From Planctomycetota bacterium (lineage in GTDB: Bacteria; Planctomycetota; UBA1135; UBA2386): 64,000 nt of DNA. The position numbers were made by a program, and so were the translations under genes. A model generated the notes under the pieces. The model was given only the letters and a program-made list of their open reading frames with translations. It made no database searches and had not been told where the DNA came from. The DNA lies in contig JADJWQ010000006.1 in the NCBI GenBank assembly GCA_016716265.1, positions 806,001 to 870,000 on the forward strand. Direction: 5' to 3'. Shown in pieces: positions 9,240 through 20,000 of this stretch (position 1 is the stretch's first letter; each line of letters begins with the position of its first letter).

Positions 9240-9938
9240 ATGACGGAGCTCACGATGGAGCCTTGCTCACCACCGCCACCGGCCCCGCCGCTCCAGAACG
9301 GCGACCGCCTGACCCGCGCGGAGTTCGAGCGCTCGTACGCGGCCCATCCCGAGATCCACCGCGCGGAGCTCATCGACGGGAGGGTCTACGTGGCGAGTCC
9401 GGTTCGCACCGATCAGCACGGTCTGCCCCACACGCATCTGTTCGGCTGGATGCACGTGTATGCGGTGGCGACTCCCGGCGTCACGCCGCTCTCCAACGTG
9501 ACGCTGCGCCTCGACGGCGACAACGAGCCGCAGCCCGACCTGATGCTGCGCCTCGACGAGGGCCGCGGCGGCTCGTCGCGCATCGACCAGGACGGCTACG
9601 TGGCCGGGCCGCCCGAGCTCGTCGCCGAGATCGCCGCCAGCTCGCGCAGCTACGACCTGCACGAGAAGCTCCACACCTACCGCCGCAATGGCGTCGCCGA
9701 GTATCTCGTCTGGCGGACGGTCGACGGCGAGCTCGACTGGTTCCAGCTCCGCGACGACCGCTACGTGCCGATCCCGGCCGACCCCGACGGCACGCTGAGG
9801 AGCCGCGTGTTCCCCGGTCTGTGGCTCGACCCCGCTGCCCTGCTCGCGGGCCACGACCACCGCGTGCTCGACCGGCTGCACGAGGGTCTCGCCACGCCCG
9901 AGCACGCGGCGTTCGCCCGGCGCTGCAAGCCGTCGTGA
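9240..9938 (+). CDS. Uma2-family (DUF820) nuclease-fold protein
   Basis: A 232-residue protein of the Uma2/DUF820 family, a PD-(D/E)XK-like fold of uncertain physiological role that is expanded in cyanobacteria and planctomycetes. Family signposts are ELIDGRVYVASPV, the acidic PDLMLRLDE, ELVAEIAASSRSYDLHEKL with the candidate Asp/Glu/Lys triad, and GVAEYLVW. A proline-rich tract (PPPPAPP) follows the start. The ATG at 9240 is the first one that gives a sensible N-terminus; longer in-frame extensions run back into the preceding gene and look non-coding. No antitoxin-like partner is adjacent, so it is not obviously a toxin or defence module. Confidence 0.85.
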   Translation: MTELTMEPCSPPPPAPPLQNGDRLTRAEFERSYAAHPEIHRAELIDGRVYVASPVRTDQHGLPHTHLFGWMHVYAVATPGVTPLSNVTLRLDGDNEPQPDLMLRLDEGRGGSSRIDQDGYVAGPPELVAEIAASSRSYDLHEKLHTYRRNGVAEYLVWRTVDGELDWFQLRDDRYVPIPADPDGTLRSRVFPGLWLDPAALLAGHDHRVLDRLHEGLATPEHAAFARRCKPS

Positions 9939-9944
9939 GCCGTC

Positions 9945-9976
9945 GATCCCGACTCCGAATCGCGGCCGGCGGGATC
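9945..9976. terminator. Inverted repeat between convergent genes
   Basis: GATCCCG (9945-9951) and CGGGATC (9970-9976) form a 7-bp stem across the 36-base gap between the Uma2 gene and the converging secreted-protein gene. It could serve both as a terminator. There is no T-run, and the last two bases overlap the minus-strand stop codon. Confidence 0.3.
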
Positions 9977-11216
9977 AGTGCACGACCGCCATGCCCGGCG
10001 CGCTGAGCTCGAACGCGCCCTGCGGAGACAACGAGACCGCCTGGTAGACGAGCACCTCGCCGCGCGGCAGCCAGGACGGGATCGTCGTGGTCAGCGTCAG
10101 CTCGCGGGCGGCGTTCACCGCGCCGCTGCCCACCTCCAGGATCAAGTACGGGTTCAGCCACACGTCGCCGATCGACAGCGCGATCGGGTCGTACGGGTGC
10201 AGCAGGCTCGCGAACACCGTCACGTTGCTGTGGCTCGGTCCCCACACCTGCAGCGTCTGGTGCTGACCGCGCGCCGCCGGGCCCGCGACGATCGCCGGCA
10301 TCTCCCGGCTGATGTAGTGTGGGCAGCTCCAGCTCCGGTTCGGGATCGCGAGTGGGTCGATCGCGCCGACGTTCTCGGGACCGCAGTTCGACCAGAACTC
10401 GATCTCGCGGTACCCGTTGCCACACGGACCTCGCAGGACACCTCCCGCGAGAACGACCGGGCCATATATGAACGCTCGGTCCGAGAATGCAGTCACAGCA
10501 GGACCAGGCAGACGTATGTATCCGATGCAGTCCTGGTAGCCGTCCCCGCCCGTCACCGAGCCGCCCACGATCGTCACGCGACCGCCCTCCTTGACATACA
10601 CACCACCCTCGCCAAGCGAACCATCGCGCGAGAATCGCGCCGACGTCCGACACCCCAGCAGCAGCACCTCCGACCGGTAGATCGACACCGCCGGCGACAC
10701 CGAGTCGATGTCGCAGTCGATGTAGATCACCCGGTGGGCGTCGTAGTGGTGCAGCGGATATGTGTTCAGCGGCGGGAAGTAGCAGCGCGAGAACACGACC
10801 GTGCCATTGCTCGCCCCGACATTGATCAACGCACCACCCTGCCGCGGACGGATCTCGAAGTAGTCGAACACCGCAATCTTCAGTGCCGGACACGAGTTCC
10901 AGTCGTCATAGTAGCGCAGCACCGGGCGATTGGGGTCCTCGCCGAGCACGGTGAGTGCCTTCGCGAACGGACGTGGCATCGCATAGCCGTTCCCACTCCC
11001 GTACCGCACCAGGATCCGATCCCCATCCGAAGCCGCGTCGTACGCCTGTCTCAGCGATAGGAAGTCGTACCCCGGTCGAAACAGGTCATCGACGACCCAG
11101 GTCCGCTGCGCTCCGACCGACACAGTCAGCACCACGCACGCCGCGAGCAACCGCGCACCGATCGTGAATCGCGCACGCGCCACGGCAGGCTGCGAGAGAA
11201 CAGGCGGCGCCATCAT
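9975..11216 (-). CDS. Secreted parallel-beta-helix-like protein (intact copy of a tandem pair)
   Basis: A 413-residue exported protein of unknown function. The signal peptide ends near SVGAQ and is followed by TWVVDD. The body has short beta-rich repeats reminiscent of right-handed beta-helix proteins (YVKEGGRVTIVGGSVTGG, FSDRAFIYGPVVLAGG) and about a dozen cysteines. Double ATG starts lie at 11216 and 11213; 11216 overlaps the TGA of an upstream remnant as ATGA, exactly as in the paralogue. It is the downstream copy of a tandem duplication whose upstream copy (11344-12586) is disrupted. Residues encoded by about 10361-10620 are identical to the paralogue at the DNA level while the flanks have diverged. 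Likely cell-surface or periplasmic. Confidence 0.75.
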   Translation of the reverse strand: MMAPPVLSQPAVARARFTIGARLLAACVVLTVSVGAQRTWVVDDLFRPGYDFLSLRQAYDAASDGDRILVRYGSGNGYAMPRPFAKALTVLGEDPNRPVLRYYDDWNSCPALKIAVFDYFEIRPRQGGALINVGASNGTVVFSRCYFPPLNTYPLHHYDAHRVIYIDCDIDSVSPAVSIYRSEVLLLGCRTSARFSRDGSLGEGGVYVKEGGRVTIVGGSVTGGDGYQDCIGYIRLPGPAVTAFSDRAFIYGPVVLAGGVLRGPCGNGYREIEFWSNCGPENVGAIDPLAIPNRSWSCPHYISREMPAIVAGPAARGQHQTLQVWGPSHSNVTVFASLLHPYDPIALSIGDVWLNPYLILEVGSGAVNAARELTLTTTIPSWLPRGEVLVYQAVSLSPQGAFELSAPGMAVVH

Positions 11217-11280
11217 GACTGCCTCCACTTCCAGATACCGCGCGACCCGGCGATGCACAGCTCCTTCCGTGCAGCGCCAT
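11213..11280 (-). pseudogene. Remnant of the 3' end of the hydrolase/propeller gene
   Basis: Just before the intact beta-helix gene the minus strand still encodes KELCIAGSRGIWKWRQS and a TGA at 11213. This closely matches the last residues of the large protein ending at 12583 (NELFIAGSQGIWKWRQP). The piece is an orphan tail carried along by the tandem duplication and has no start of its own. Homology fades upstream of about 11280. Confidence 0.8.
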
Positions 11281-11343
11281 CCGAGCCTCCGCTGCCGCGC
11301 GGGTCGCTGGGCCTCGGCCCGATGCCGGCCCGCGCGGCGGATG

Positions 11344-12586
11344 TCAATGAACGACGGCCATGCCCGGCGCGCTGAGCTCGAAGGCGCTCTGCTGTGACAG
11401 CGACACCGCCTGGTAGACGAGCACCTCGCCGCGCGGCAGCCAGGACGGGATCGTCGTGGTCAGCGTCAGCTTGCGGGCGGCGTTCACCGCGTCGCTGCCC
11501 ACCTCCAGAATCAAGTACGGGTTCAGCTACACGTCGCCGATCGACAGCGCGATCGGGTCGCCTGTGCAGCAGGCTCGCGAACACCGTCACGTTGCTGTGG
11601 CTCGGTCCCCACACTTGCAGCGTCTGGTGCTGACCGCGCGCCGCCGGGCCTGCGACGATCGCCGGCATCTCCCGGCTGATGTAGTGTGGGCAGCTCCAGC
11701 TCCGGTTTGGGATCGCGAGCGGGGCGAGCGCGCCGACGTTCTCGGGACCGCAGTTCGACCAGAACTCGATCTCGCGGTACCCGTTGCCACACGGACCTCG
11801 CAGGACACCTCCCGCGAGAACGACCGGGCCATATATGAACGCTCGGTCCGAGAATGCAGTCACAGCAGGACCAGGCAGACGTATGTATCCGATGCAGTCC
11901 TGGTAGCCGTCCCCGCCCGTCACCGAGCCGCCCACGATCGTCACGCGACCGCCCTCCTTGACATACACACCACCCTCGCCAAGCGAGTTGTAGCGGGAAA
12001 AGTGGGCCACCGTCCGACACCCGAGCAGCAGCACGTCCGAGCGGTAGATCGACACCGCCGGCGTCACCGAGTCGATGTCGCAGTCGACGTAGATCACGCG
12101 GTGCGAATGGTACACGGACGAAGGATGGCTGTTCAGCGGCGGGAAGTAGCACCTCGAGTAGATCACCGTCCCGTCACTGTCTCCCGCGCCTGGCAGCCAG
12201 CGGCTGAATCCAGCCGCACGCAGTTCGAGATTGTCGAACAGCGCAACCTCGAGTGCCGGACAGGAGATCGATCCGTCCTGATACAGCAGCACGGAGCGCG
12301 AGGGGCCTTCGCCCAGCACCCTCAGCCCCTTCGTGAACTGTCGCGGAAGCGCATAGCCGACCCCGCTCCCGTAGCGAACCAGAACCGAATCCCCATTCGA
12401 CGCCGCATCGTGCGCCGCCGTGAGCGTCATGAAGTCGTACCCAGGCCGAGCCAGGTCGTCCACGACCCAGGTCCGCTGCGCGTCGAGCGAGACCGCCAGC
12501 AGCACGCAAACCGCCATCGACCGTCCAGCGATCGCGAGCCGCGCACGAGCCACCGGGCGCGGCGAGAGATCGACGTTCGCCATCAT
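11344..12586 (-). pseudogene. Disrupted paralogue of the beta-helix-like secreted protein
   Basis: The upstream copy of the tandem pair starts at 12586 (ATG overlapping the TGA of the large gene) with a good signal peptide (VSLDAQ, then TWVVDD). It aligns with the intact copy for about 350 residues. Near 11560 the sequence CCTG replaces TACGGG of the intact copy, a net loss of two bases that shifts the frame. In the original frame, a TGG that encodes Trp in DVWLNPY of the intact copy is TAG at 11527-11529. The ancestral end is still recognisable at 11344 (VVH then stop). Translation would run on in the wrong frame to 11213. Both lesions remove the last 70 or so residues, so the gene is probably dead or makes a truncated product. 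Confidence 0.8.
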
Positions 12587-15500
12587 GGCTGCCTCCACTT
12601 CCAGATGCCCTGCGAGCCGGCGATGAACAGCTCGTTGCGCGCGTCGCCGTCCGCATCGAAGATCAGGATCGCGTTGTTCACACCGAGCGTGCCGCGCACC
12701 CAGCTCCGCTGCAGCAGCGGCGCTGCCGCAAGGTGGTCGAGTTCGGGGAAGAGCCCGTAGACGTACAGATCGCCTTCCAGCGTCGTCGCCACCAGCTCGT
12801 CGCCGGGCGACGACGCCACCACGTCGCCGATCGCCAGACCACAGACTCCGTATCCGCCGCGCGGGTCGCTCGGCCCCGGGTCGAGGAACAGGAAGCTGCC
12901 CACTTCGTCCATCGCACCTCCAGTCCACGACGTCCCGTGCCAACGCAGCCAGCGGATCCCGCCCGCCAGGTTGCCGGGGCCGGTTCCGGCGAGCGCGGGC
13001 GCCGGGTCGAGGTGCGCCACGGCGATCCCGACGAAGATGTCGATCCCCTCGTATTCCGCAGTCGGACGCACGGCCAGGCCCATCGCCGCGTAGCCGTCGT
13101 CGACCGGCTCGGGCTGAGGGAACGGTCCTCCGATCGGCCACAGGATCGTGCCGTGATCTGCCCCTCCGGCACCTCCTCCCGCTCCGGGTCGCAGCAGCAC
13201 GACGCTGCCACCCGGTGTCGCCGCCACGACGACCGGACCGAAGGCGTCCTGGCCGATGCGCACTGACCCGTGGTTGAACGCCTGGGCATAGGGGCGCGAG
13301 CAGTTGCGGAGGTCCTTGCCCTCGCTGCTCGAACTGCCGAAGTAGCTGCTCGAAGGGATCGCCGGCGGGATCGTCCGTTCCGGCGGGTTGTCCTTCGTCG
13401 AGCACCAGTTGTCCATCGGTGACCCGGCATCCAGGTAGAGGCCCTGGACCAGATTCGCGTCGCAGTTGAAGTCCCCACCCCACCAGTGGAGCTGACGCGT
13501 CGCACCCTGCACCGGCACGCCACTCGGAAACACATGGCCGCCTCCGACGAACGGCGCGAAGCCCGACTCGACCGGCAGGATGGGATTCTCGTTGGCGTGC
13601 TCCCCGTCCCAGAGCTGGTCCCTTGCCCAGAAGGGTCGCAGGACGTCGTTGCTCGCGTTCTGCCACGGGCGCGTCTCGAGCCATGCCGCCTGGGCGCCGC
13701 CGCCAGACCTCGCGTGCAAGAGGATCTCGTCGTTTGGAGGGTCCAGAGGCAGCTGAAACTGGCCGATGTGGACGAGATCGCGGATCGGCGCGGTGACGAC
13801 GCCCGGAACCAACGTCCCAGGTTGGAGCTCGGACGGCTGCCGGAGCTCCGCCCGGCGCATCGCGCTCCCGGTCACCGGGTCGACGTCGAACAGCTCACCT
13901 GATTGGTTCGCTGCGAAGATCCGCGTGCCATTGCCCTCGTCGTGCGCGACCATGCCCCAGGTGCCGGCGAGCGTCGCGTTCGTGTACGGGATCGCGATCG
14001 TCGAGGGTGGTGCCGGCACTCCCGGCAACGAGAGGTACTCGGCACTGCCATTGTCCAGCATGTCCTGGAGGTGGAACCAGACCACGTGCCCGCCGAGCGT
14101 CGACAGGATGACCTCCTCGTGGAAGGGCTCGCCGCCGGATCGCGAACACAGATCGGCGGTCGTCACGGCGACCGCGCGAGCGGCCGGCGGGAAGCCATCG
14201 AGGCGGTAGCCGAGCCTCTGAGCGGGCGTTCCGCTCAAGGGCACCCAGACGATGCGACCGTCCAGCAGCAGGACGAAACCGAGCAACGTCTGCCCGTCGG
14301 CCGCATGGACAGGGGCGATGTCGACGAAGGTCGACCCGACGGTGAGCAGTTCGCTCCACCCCAGCCACTCTGGAATCCCGTGCGTCCCCATCGACGCCGG
14401 CTGCAGCGTCAGCGCGTCGAACGCCATGATCGGCCGTGCGACCCTACCGTTCGGATCCGTGTCGAACGCCGTCCGGTACGCCGCCACTGCGACCTTCCCC
14501 CCGCCGACCGGCGCATCGACGATCTCCAGGTCGGCCGGCAGACCGTGCTCCCCGACCGTCCAGGCCTGCACCTGCGCCGGGTGCGGATTGCGGCTCGTCG
14601 GGTCGGGCTGCTTGTTGCACGTGACGTGCGCCAGATGCCCGCGATGCGACAGCAGAAGCAGCGGCATCCGTGAGTCGGTCGTCGCGTAGCCGCTCTGCAC
14701 ACCCGCGAGCACCGCCAGATCCTCGATGCCGGGCTCGCCGAGATCCGTCATCGCGTTGAAGCCGTCGCTGCTGAACACCACCAGATGGCCGAGCAGCGAC
14801 GTGAACACGATCTCGTTGCCCGGATAGTCCGGCCCCGCGAACACGTCCGCGATCTGCACCCGGCTCGGCGACGTGTGCTCGAATCCCAGCGTGACGTGCC
14901 GGCCGGGCAGGAGCTGCAGCGTCGTGCCATCCAGCACGAACATGTCGTTCTTCGTGCCGACCACCACCTCGGGGCCATCGCCCCCGCCCTCGAGCTCGCC
15001 CACCGCCAGCGCGAACGCACCGTAGCCGAGCGGCACCGAGCGGGCGACCGCGTCCAGCCCGAGCGTCGTCGGATTCAACACGTAGCGCGTGACCACGCCG
15101 TCGGCGTCGCCGGCGTAGATCGACGGCGACTCCAGGCCCTCGCCAGCCGCCACGCACAGCGACTCGCGCAGGCCGAGGCTCAGCCCGTGGCCGGCCGTGT
15201 GTCCACCCAGACCGAAGCTCGCGTCGAGCACCAGCGGGTCGGCCGGCGGGTCGTCGACGTAGTCCGGCATCCGGTCGCGGTCGTGCACCCACGCGTAGCT
15301 GTCCTCGCTGCCGTCGTCCGGCACGTACTGCGGCACCGCCACCACCGGTTGGCTCGACCACGACAGGTGGACGTACGGCAGCAGGTCGAGCGTCGCGCGG
15401 CGCGCGCCGAACGACGGCGTCTGGCTGATCGGTGCCAGGTGCCAGCCCGGCGCATGGCCCCGCCGATCGATCGTCGTGTGCGTGAGCACCGGCGGGCCGA

Positions 15501-16874
15501 GCTGCACGTACTCGCTGTCGTAGGCCCGCACCCCCGACAGCAGCGTGCGGTAGTCGGTCCCCTGCCCGATCGTGTCCTCGTCGGTCTGCAGCCAGTTGTA
15601 CGGCCGGAACAGCTCCTGCCGGCGCAGGCGCAGCAGCACCGACGCGTTGAAGTAGTCCCAGCCGAAGCCCTGCAGATGGGGGCCGTGGATGCGCAGTGTG
15701 GTGCCCCACTCCAGCGTGTCCTCCGGATAGTAGGCGCCACCCCAGGCCGCGAACCCACCCCGCTGCACCATGTACGCGAGGTTGAATTGATCGGCCATCA
15801 CCCGGCGCAGCGACGCCCCGAACAGGTGGGCCGAGACGCCCTGGAACTCGTTCGGCCAGATCAGGCCCAGGAGCTGCGAGGTCATGCCGCCGTACGAGCC
15901 GCCGTAGACCAGGCACGCGAAGCCCTGGCCGGACTGCAGCACCGGGAATCCCGGCGGGTGGCGCGGGTCCGTGTCGGGGAGCTGCAGCAGCAGCTCCACC
16001 GCCCTACGCAGCTCCCGGATCCGCTGCACGTCGAACACGGCTGGGCGGCCGAAGATGCGCGGCACGATGTCGCCGGAGATCACCACGACGCCGGCCGGAG
16101 CGTGCACGGTCGCATACGCGCCGAGGCCCGCGGCCTCGTTGGCGGCGGTGAACGGATCGGGGTTCGGCACCAGCCCGTTCGCCAGCCGACCCCGACCCGG
16201 ATAGGCGAAGCGTCCACCCACCGCGACCACCGGCTTTTCGCTCGTGCCCCAGCAGTTCAGCACGACCACGAGGTCGTCGGTGAACGGACCGGCCCCGTCG
16301 GGGGCGAAGAGCTGGAACGCGGCATCCTCGATCGTCGGCTCGCTGCCCGTCGGCGCCGGGTACGGTCCGAGCTGGCCCGGACGCAGGTAGCCGACGAAGC
16401 GCCGCACGCGATACGTCCGGTCGGTATTGCGATCGTACCAATCGTACGGCTGCCACCCCTGCGGCCCACCCAGCGTCGCGGCGACGTCGAAGATGTCGCC
16501 CACCTCCAGGCCCGGTTCGACCGCGGCGGCGCCGGTCGCGTGCCAGCCGCCGAGGTGACCGCCGTAGTCGGCGTCGGCCGCCGTCCCGGTCCGGAAGCCC
16601 TCGCCGTGGTTCCAGACGCCGTCGGGGACGTTGAACTGCGGCGTGCCGGCCGGCTGGCTGTACGCCGAACCCGCCGCCTGGTTGATCGGCGCGATGTGCG
16701 GGTGCACCCCGAGGGCCTGGGCCCGCGTGTCACCCTCGGCGAGCGCGAGGACCATGACGAGCGTCACGGCCCCGGGGAGGCCCGTGAGTGAGTGAGTGAG
16801 TGAGTGAGTGAGTGAGTGAGTGACTCCCCAGCCGGACCTGCCGGCTCCACGCGGACTCGATGCTTCTCCGTCAT
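12583..16874 (-). CDS. Very large secreted alpha/beta-hydrolase-like and beta-propeller protein, probably phase-variable
   Basis: About 1430 residues. After the signal peptide (hydrophobic TLVMVLALA, cleavage near TRAQA) comes an alpha/beta-hydrolase-like domain with the nucleophile elbow GGSYGG (Ser codon at 15895-15897) and a conserved WG-rich body. The C-terminal 850 residues have repeated FG-GAP/VCBS-like propeller blades (YGAFALAVGELEGGGDGPEV, GVCGLAIGDVVASSPGDE, ILIFDADGDARNELFIAG). The best start is ATG 16874: it has a GGAGG five bases upstream and encodes a basic N-terminus, MTEKHRVR. With the ten GTGA repeats present, that start is one frame off the body. The body frame itself opens at 16917 or, internally, at 16755, neither of which gives a good signal peptide. 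The next gene overlaps by ATGA. Substrate is unknown. Confidence 0.75.
16784..16823. repeat. Tetranucleotide microsatellite, (GTGA)x10
   Basis: Ten perfect GTGA units (TCAC on the coding strand) lie inside the signal-peptide region of the large secreted protein and encode repeated THSL. It is the only long microsatellite in this otherwise complex GC-rich window. Because four is not a multiple of three, each unit gained or lost changes the frame between the ribosome-binding site and the body of the gene. Confidence 0.95.
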
Positions 16875-16885
16875 CGTTCCCTCCG
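16875..16885 (-). promoter_or_regulatory. Ribosome-binding site that decides the start at 16874
   Basis: The minus strand reads CGGAGGGAACG immediately before ATG 16874, giving GGAGG with five-base spacing. No comparable site precedes the body-frame starts at 16917 or 16755, which argues that translation begins at 16874 and must cross the GTGA repeat. Confidence 0.7.
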
Positions 16886-17029
16886 GGCGATCCCGCGCCG
16901 CACGAGCCCGGGACCACGCCGCGACGCTAGCCCCGCCCGCTGCGCCAGACAAGGCCCCGCGAACCCGCCCCCATCACCGCACCGACCCGCACGCCGAGCC
17001 CGTGCGACGCCCGCGCCGTGGCGCGCGTG

Positions 17030-20000
17030 TCAGACCCTCGCGATCGCGACCGCCACCGCCTCGCCGCCCGCCTGGCCCTCGGCCGTGAAGCCGCCGACCT
17101 GCAGCGCGTCGACGAACCCGAGCCGCGTCGCCAGCAGTTGCTGCGTCGCGAAGTCGCGGAACGACTCGATCGCCGTGCGTGCGGTCGCGGTCGTCCTGAC
17201 CTCGACCACGATGCGGTCGGAGACGTGCAGCCCGGCGTCCTTGCGCGCCTGCTGCACGAGCCGGACGAAGTCGCGCGCGAGGCCTTCCTGCTCGAGCTCC
17301 GGCGTGATCGCGGTGTCGAGCACGACGACCGCGTCATTGGTCGACAGCGCCTGGCTGACGACGCCGTCCTTCGGCTGCAGCCGCAGCTCGAACTCGCCGG
17401 CGGCGAGCGCCACGCCGCGCACGGACGCCGTGCCGTCGTCGTGGAGCTGCCAGTCGCCGCCGCGCGCGCCGGCCATGACCTTCTGCATGTCGGCGCCGAG
17501 CTTCGGGCCGAGCACGCGCGCATTGGGCTGCAGCACGAAGCTGCCGAACTCCGACATGTCCTCGGCGACGACGACCTCCTTGACGTTCAGCTCGTCGCGG
17601 ATCAGGTCGGCGTGGCGGTCGACGTGCGAGACGTCGTGGCCCGCGGCGGTCAGCCGCTGCAGCGGTTGGCGGATCCGCAGGTCGTGGGCCTTGCGCAGCG
17701 CGAGGCCGGCCGAGCATACGTCGCGGACGCGGTCCATGTCGGCGACCAGCTCCCCGTGCGCGGGCCATTCCGACACGTCGGGCCAGTCCTCCAGGTGCAC
17801 CGAGCGCGCGCCGGTCAGGCCGGTGTGGATCTCCTCGGCGAGCAACGGCAGCAGCGGCGCCACCGTACGCGACAGCGTCACCAGCACCGTGTACAGCGTG
17901 TCGAACGCGTCGCGCTGGTCGGCGCGCTGCTCGTCGCCGGCGAGCTCGCCCCAGAACCGCGGCCGCGAGCGGCGGATGTACCAGTTGTTCATCGCGTCGA
18001 GGAACGCGGTGACGCCGAGGCACGCGCCCATCAGGTCATAGGCGTCGAACGCCGCCTGCACCCGCTCGACGAGCTGCCGCGTCTTGCCGAGCACGTAGCG
18101 GTCGAGCAGCCGCGGGCTGTCGGTCCGGAACGTCGCGCGCACCCCCTCCGCATTGGCGTAGAGCGTGAAGAACGAGTAGGCGCTCCAGATCGGGTTGAGC
18201 ACGAGGCGCACGACCTCGCGGATCGCCTTGCCCTCCTTGTCGATCTGCAGGTCGGCGCCGCGCAGCACCGGCGAGCTGACCAGGAACCAGCGCAGCGCGT
18301 CCGAGCCGAGGGTCTCGAACACCTCCTCCGGGTCCGGGTAGTTGCGCAGCTTCTTGCTGAGCTTGCGACCCTGGTCGTCGAGCACCACGCCGTGGCAGAT
18401 CACGTTGCGGAACGGCGGCCGGTCGAACAGCGCGGTCGCCAGCACCGTCAGCGTGTAGAACCAGCCGCGCGTCTGCGCGACGTACTCGACGATGAAGTCG
18501 GCCGGGAAGTGCCGCTCGAACCACTCCTTGTTCTCGAACGGGTAGTGCACCTGCGCGAACGGCATCGAGCCCGACTCGAACCAGCAGTCGAGCACCTCGG
18601 GCACGCGCCGCATCATCGACCGGCCGGTCGGATCGTCCGGATTGGGGCGGACCAGCTCGTCGACGAACGGCCGGTGCAGGTCGGTGACCGGCACGCCGAA
18701 GTCGCGCTCGAGCGCGGCGATCGAGCCGTAGACGTCGGTCCGCGGGTAGCGCGGGTCGTCGCTGCGCCACACCGGGATCGGCGAGCCCCAGAAGCGATTG
18801 CGGCTGATCGACCAGTCGCGCGCGTTCTCGAGCCACTTGCCGAACTGGCCGTCGCGGACGTGCTCGGGGATCCAGCGGATCTCCTGGTTGTGCTGCAGCA
18901 TGCGGTCGCGGAAGTCCGTGACGCGCACGTACCACGAGTTGACGGCCTTGTAGATCAGCGGCTGATCGGTGCGCCAGCAGTGCGGGTAGCTGTGGTCGAC
19001 CGTCGCGCGCTTGAACAGCACGCCGTCGGCCTTCAGCCGCTCGATGATCGGCTTGTTGGCATCGAACACGTTGACGCCGGCCCAGTCGGTGACCTCGGCG
19101 GTGAAGCGCCCGGCCTCGTCGACCGGCACGACGAGCGCGATGCCGTTCGCCTCGCAGACGCGCTGGTCGTCCTCGCCGAAGCCGGGCGCCATGTGCACGA
19201 CGCCGGTGCCGTCCTCGGTCGACACGAAGTCGCCGGCCAGCACGCGGAACGCATTGGCGTGGCTCGCGAAGAACGGGAACAGCGGCCGGTAGGTGCGGCC
19301 GACGAGCTCGCTGCCCTTGAAGCGGCCGACGAGCTCGGGCTCGGCCCCGAGCTCCTTCCGGTAGCGCTCGATCGCCGCCGCACCGAGCACCAGCACGCGG
19401 CCGTCGTGCCGCACCGCCGCGTAGTCGACGTCGGGCCCGACCGCCAGCGAGAGGTTGGACGGCAGCGTCCACGGCGTCGTCGTCCACGCCAGCACGTGCA
19501 TCGGCCCGGGGTCACCGGATCGCGGCACGAGCTCGAACAGCACCGTGACCGCCGGGTCCTGGCGGTTGCGGTAGCTGTCGTCCATGCGCGTCTCGAAGTT
19601 CGACAGCGGCGTCTCGGCGGCCCACGAGTAGGGCATCACCTTGAAGCCCTCGTAGATCAGCCCCTTCTGCCACAACGCCTTGAACGCCCACATGACCGCT
19701 CTCCATGTAGGAGAGGTCCATGGTCTTGTAGTCGCGCTCGAAGTCGACCCAGCGCGCCTGCCGGTGCACGTAGTCGCGCCACGCGCCCGTGTAGCGCATC
19801 ACGCTGGTGCGGCACGCGTCGTTGAACTTCGCGATGCCGAAGTCCGCGATCGCCTTGCGCCCGGAGATGCCGAGCTGCTTCTCGGCCTCCATCTCGGCCG
19901 GCAGGCCGTGGCAATCCCAGCCGAAGCGGCGGTCGACGTGCCGGCCGCGCATCGTCTGGTAGCGCGGCACGACGTCCTTGACGTAGCCGGTCAGCAGGTG

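Larger units (their letters stand above)
9975..12655. repeat. Direct tandem duplication, about 1370-bp unit
   Basis: The two copies start at equivalent points 12586 and 11216 (offset 1370). Each consists of the last 60-70 bases of the hydrolase/propeller gene, the ATGA junction and a whole beta-helix-like gene. A block of about 260 bases (10361-10620 against 11733-11990) is identical, and the rest shows scattered differences. Confidence 0.85.

Noticed and set aside
19512..19700. Programmed ribosomal frameshift in ileS
   Set aside because: No slippery heptamer or pseudoknot near 19696, and no IleS is known to use one; a base error is simpler.
17018..19825. 935-codon plus-strand open frame
   Set aside because: Lies antisense to ileS, whose minus-strand product is unmistakable; shadow frame.
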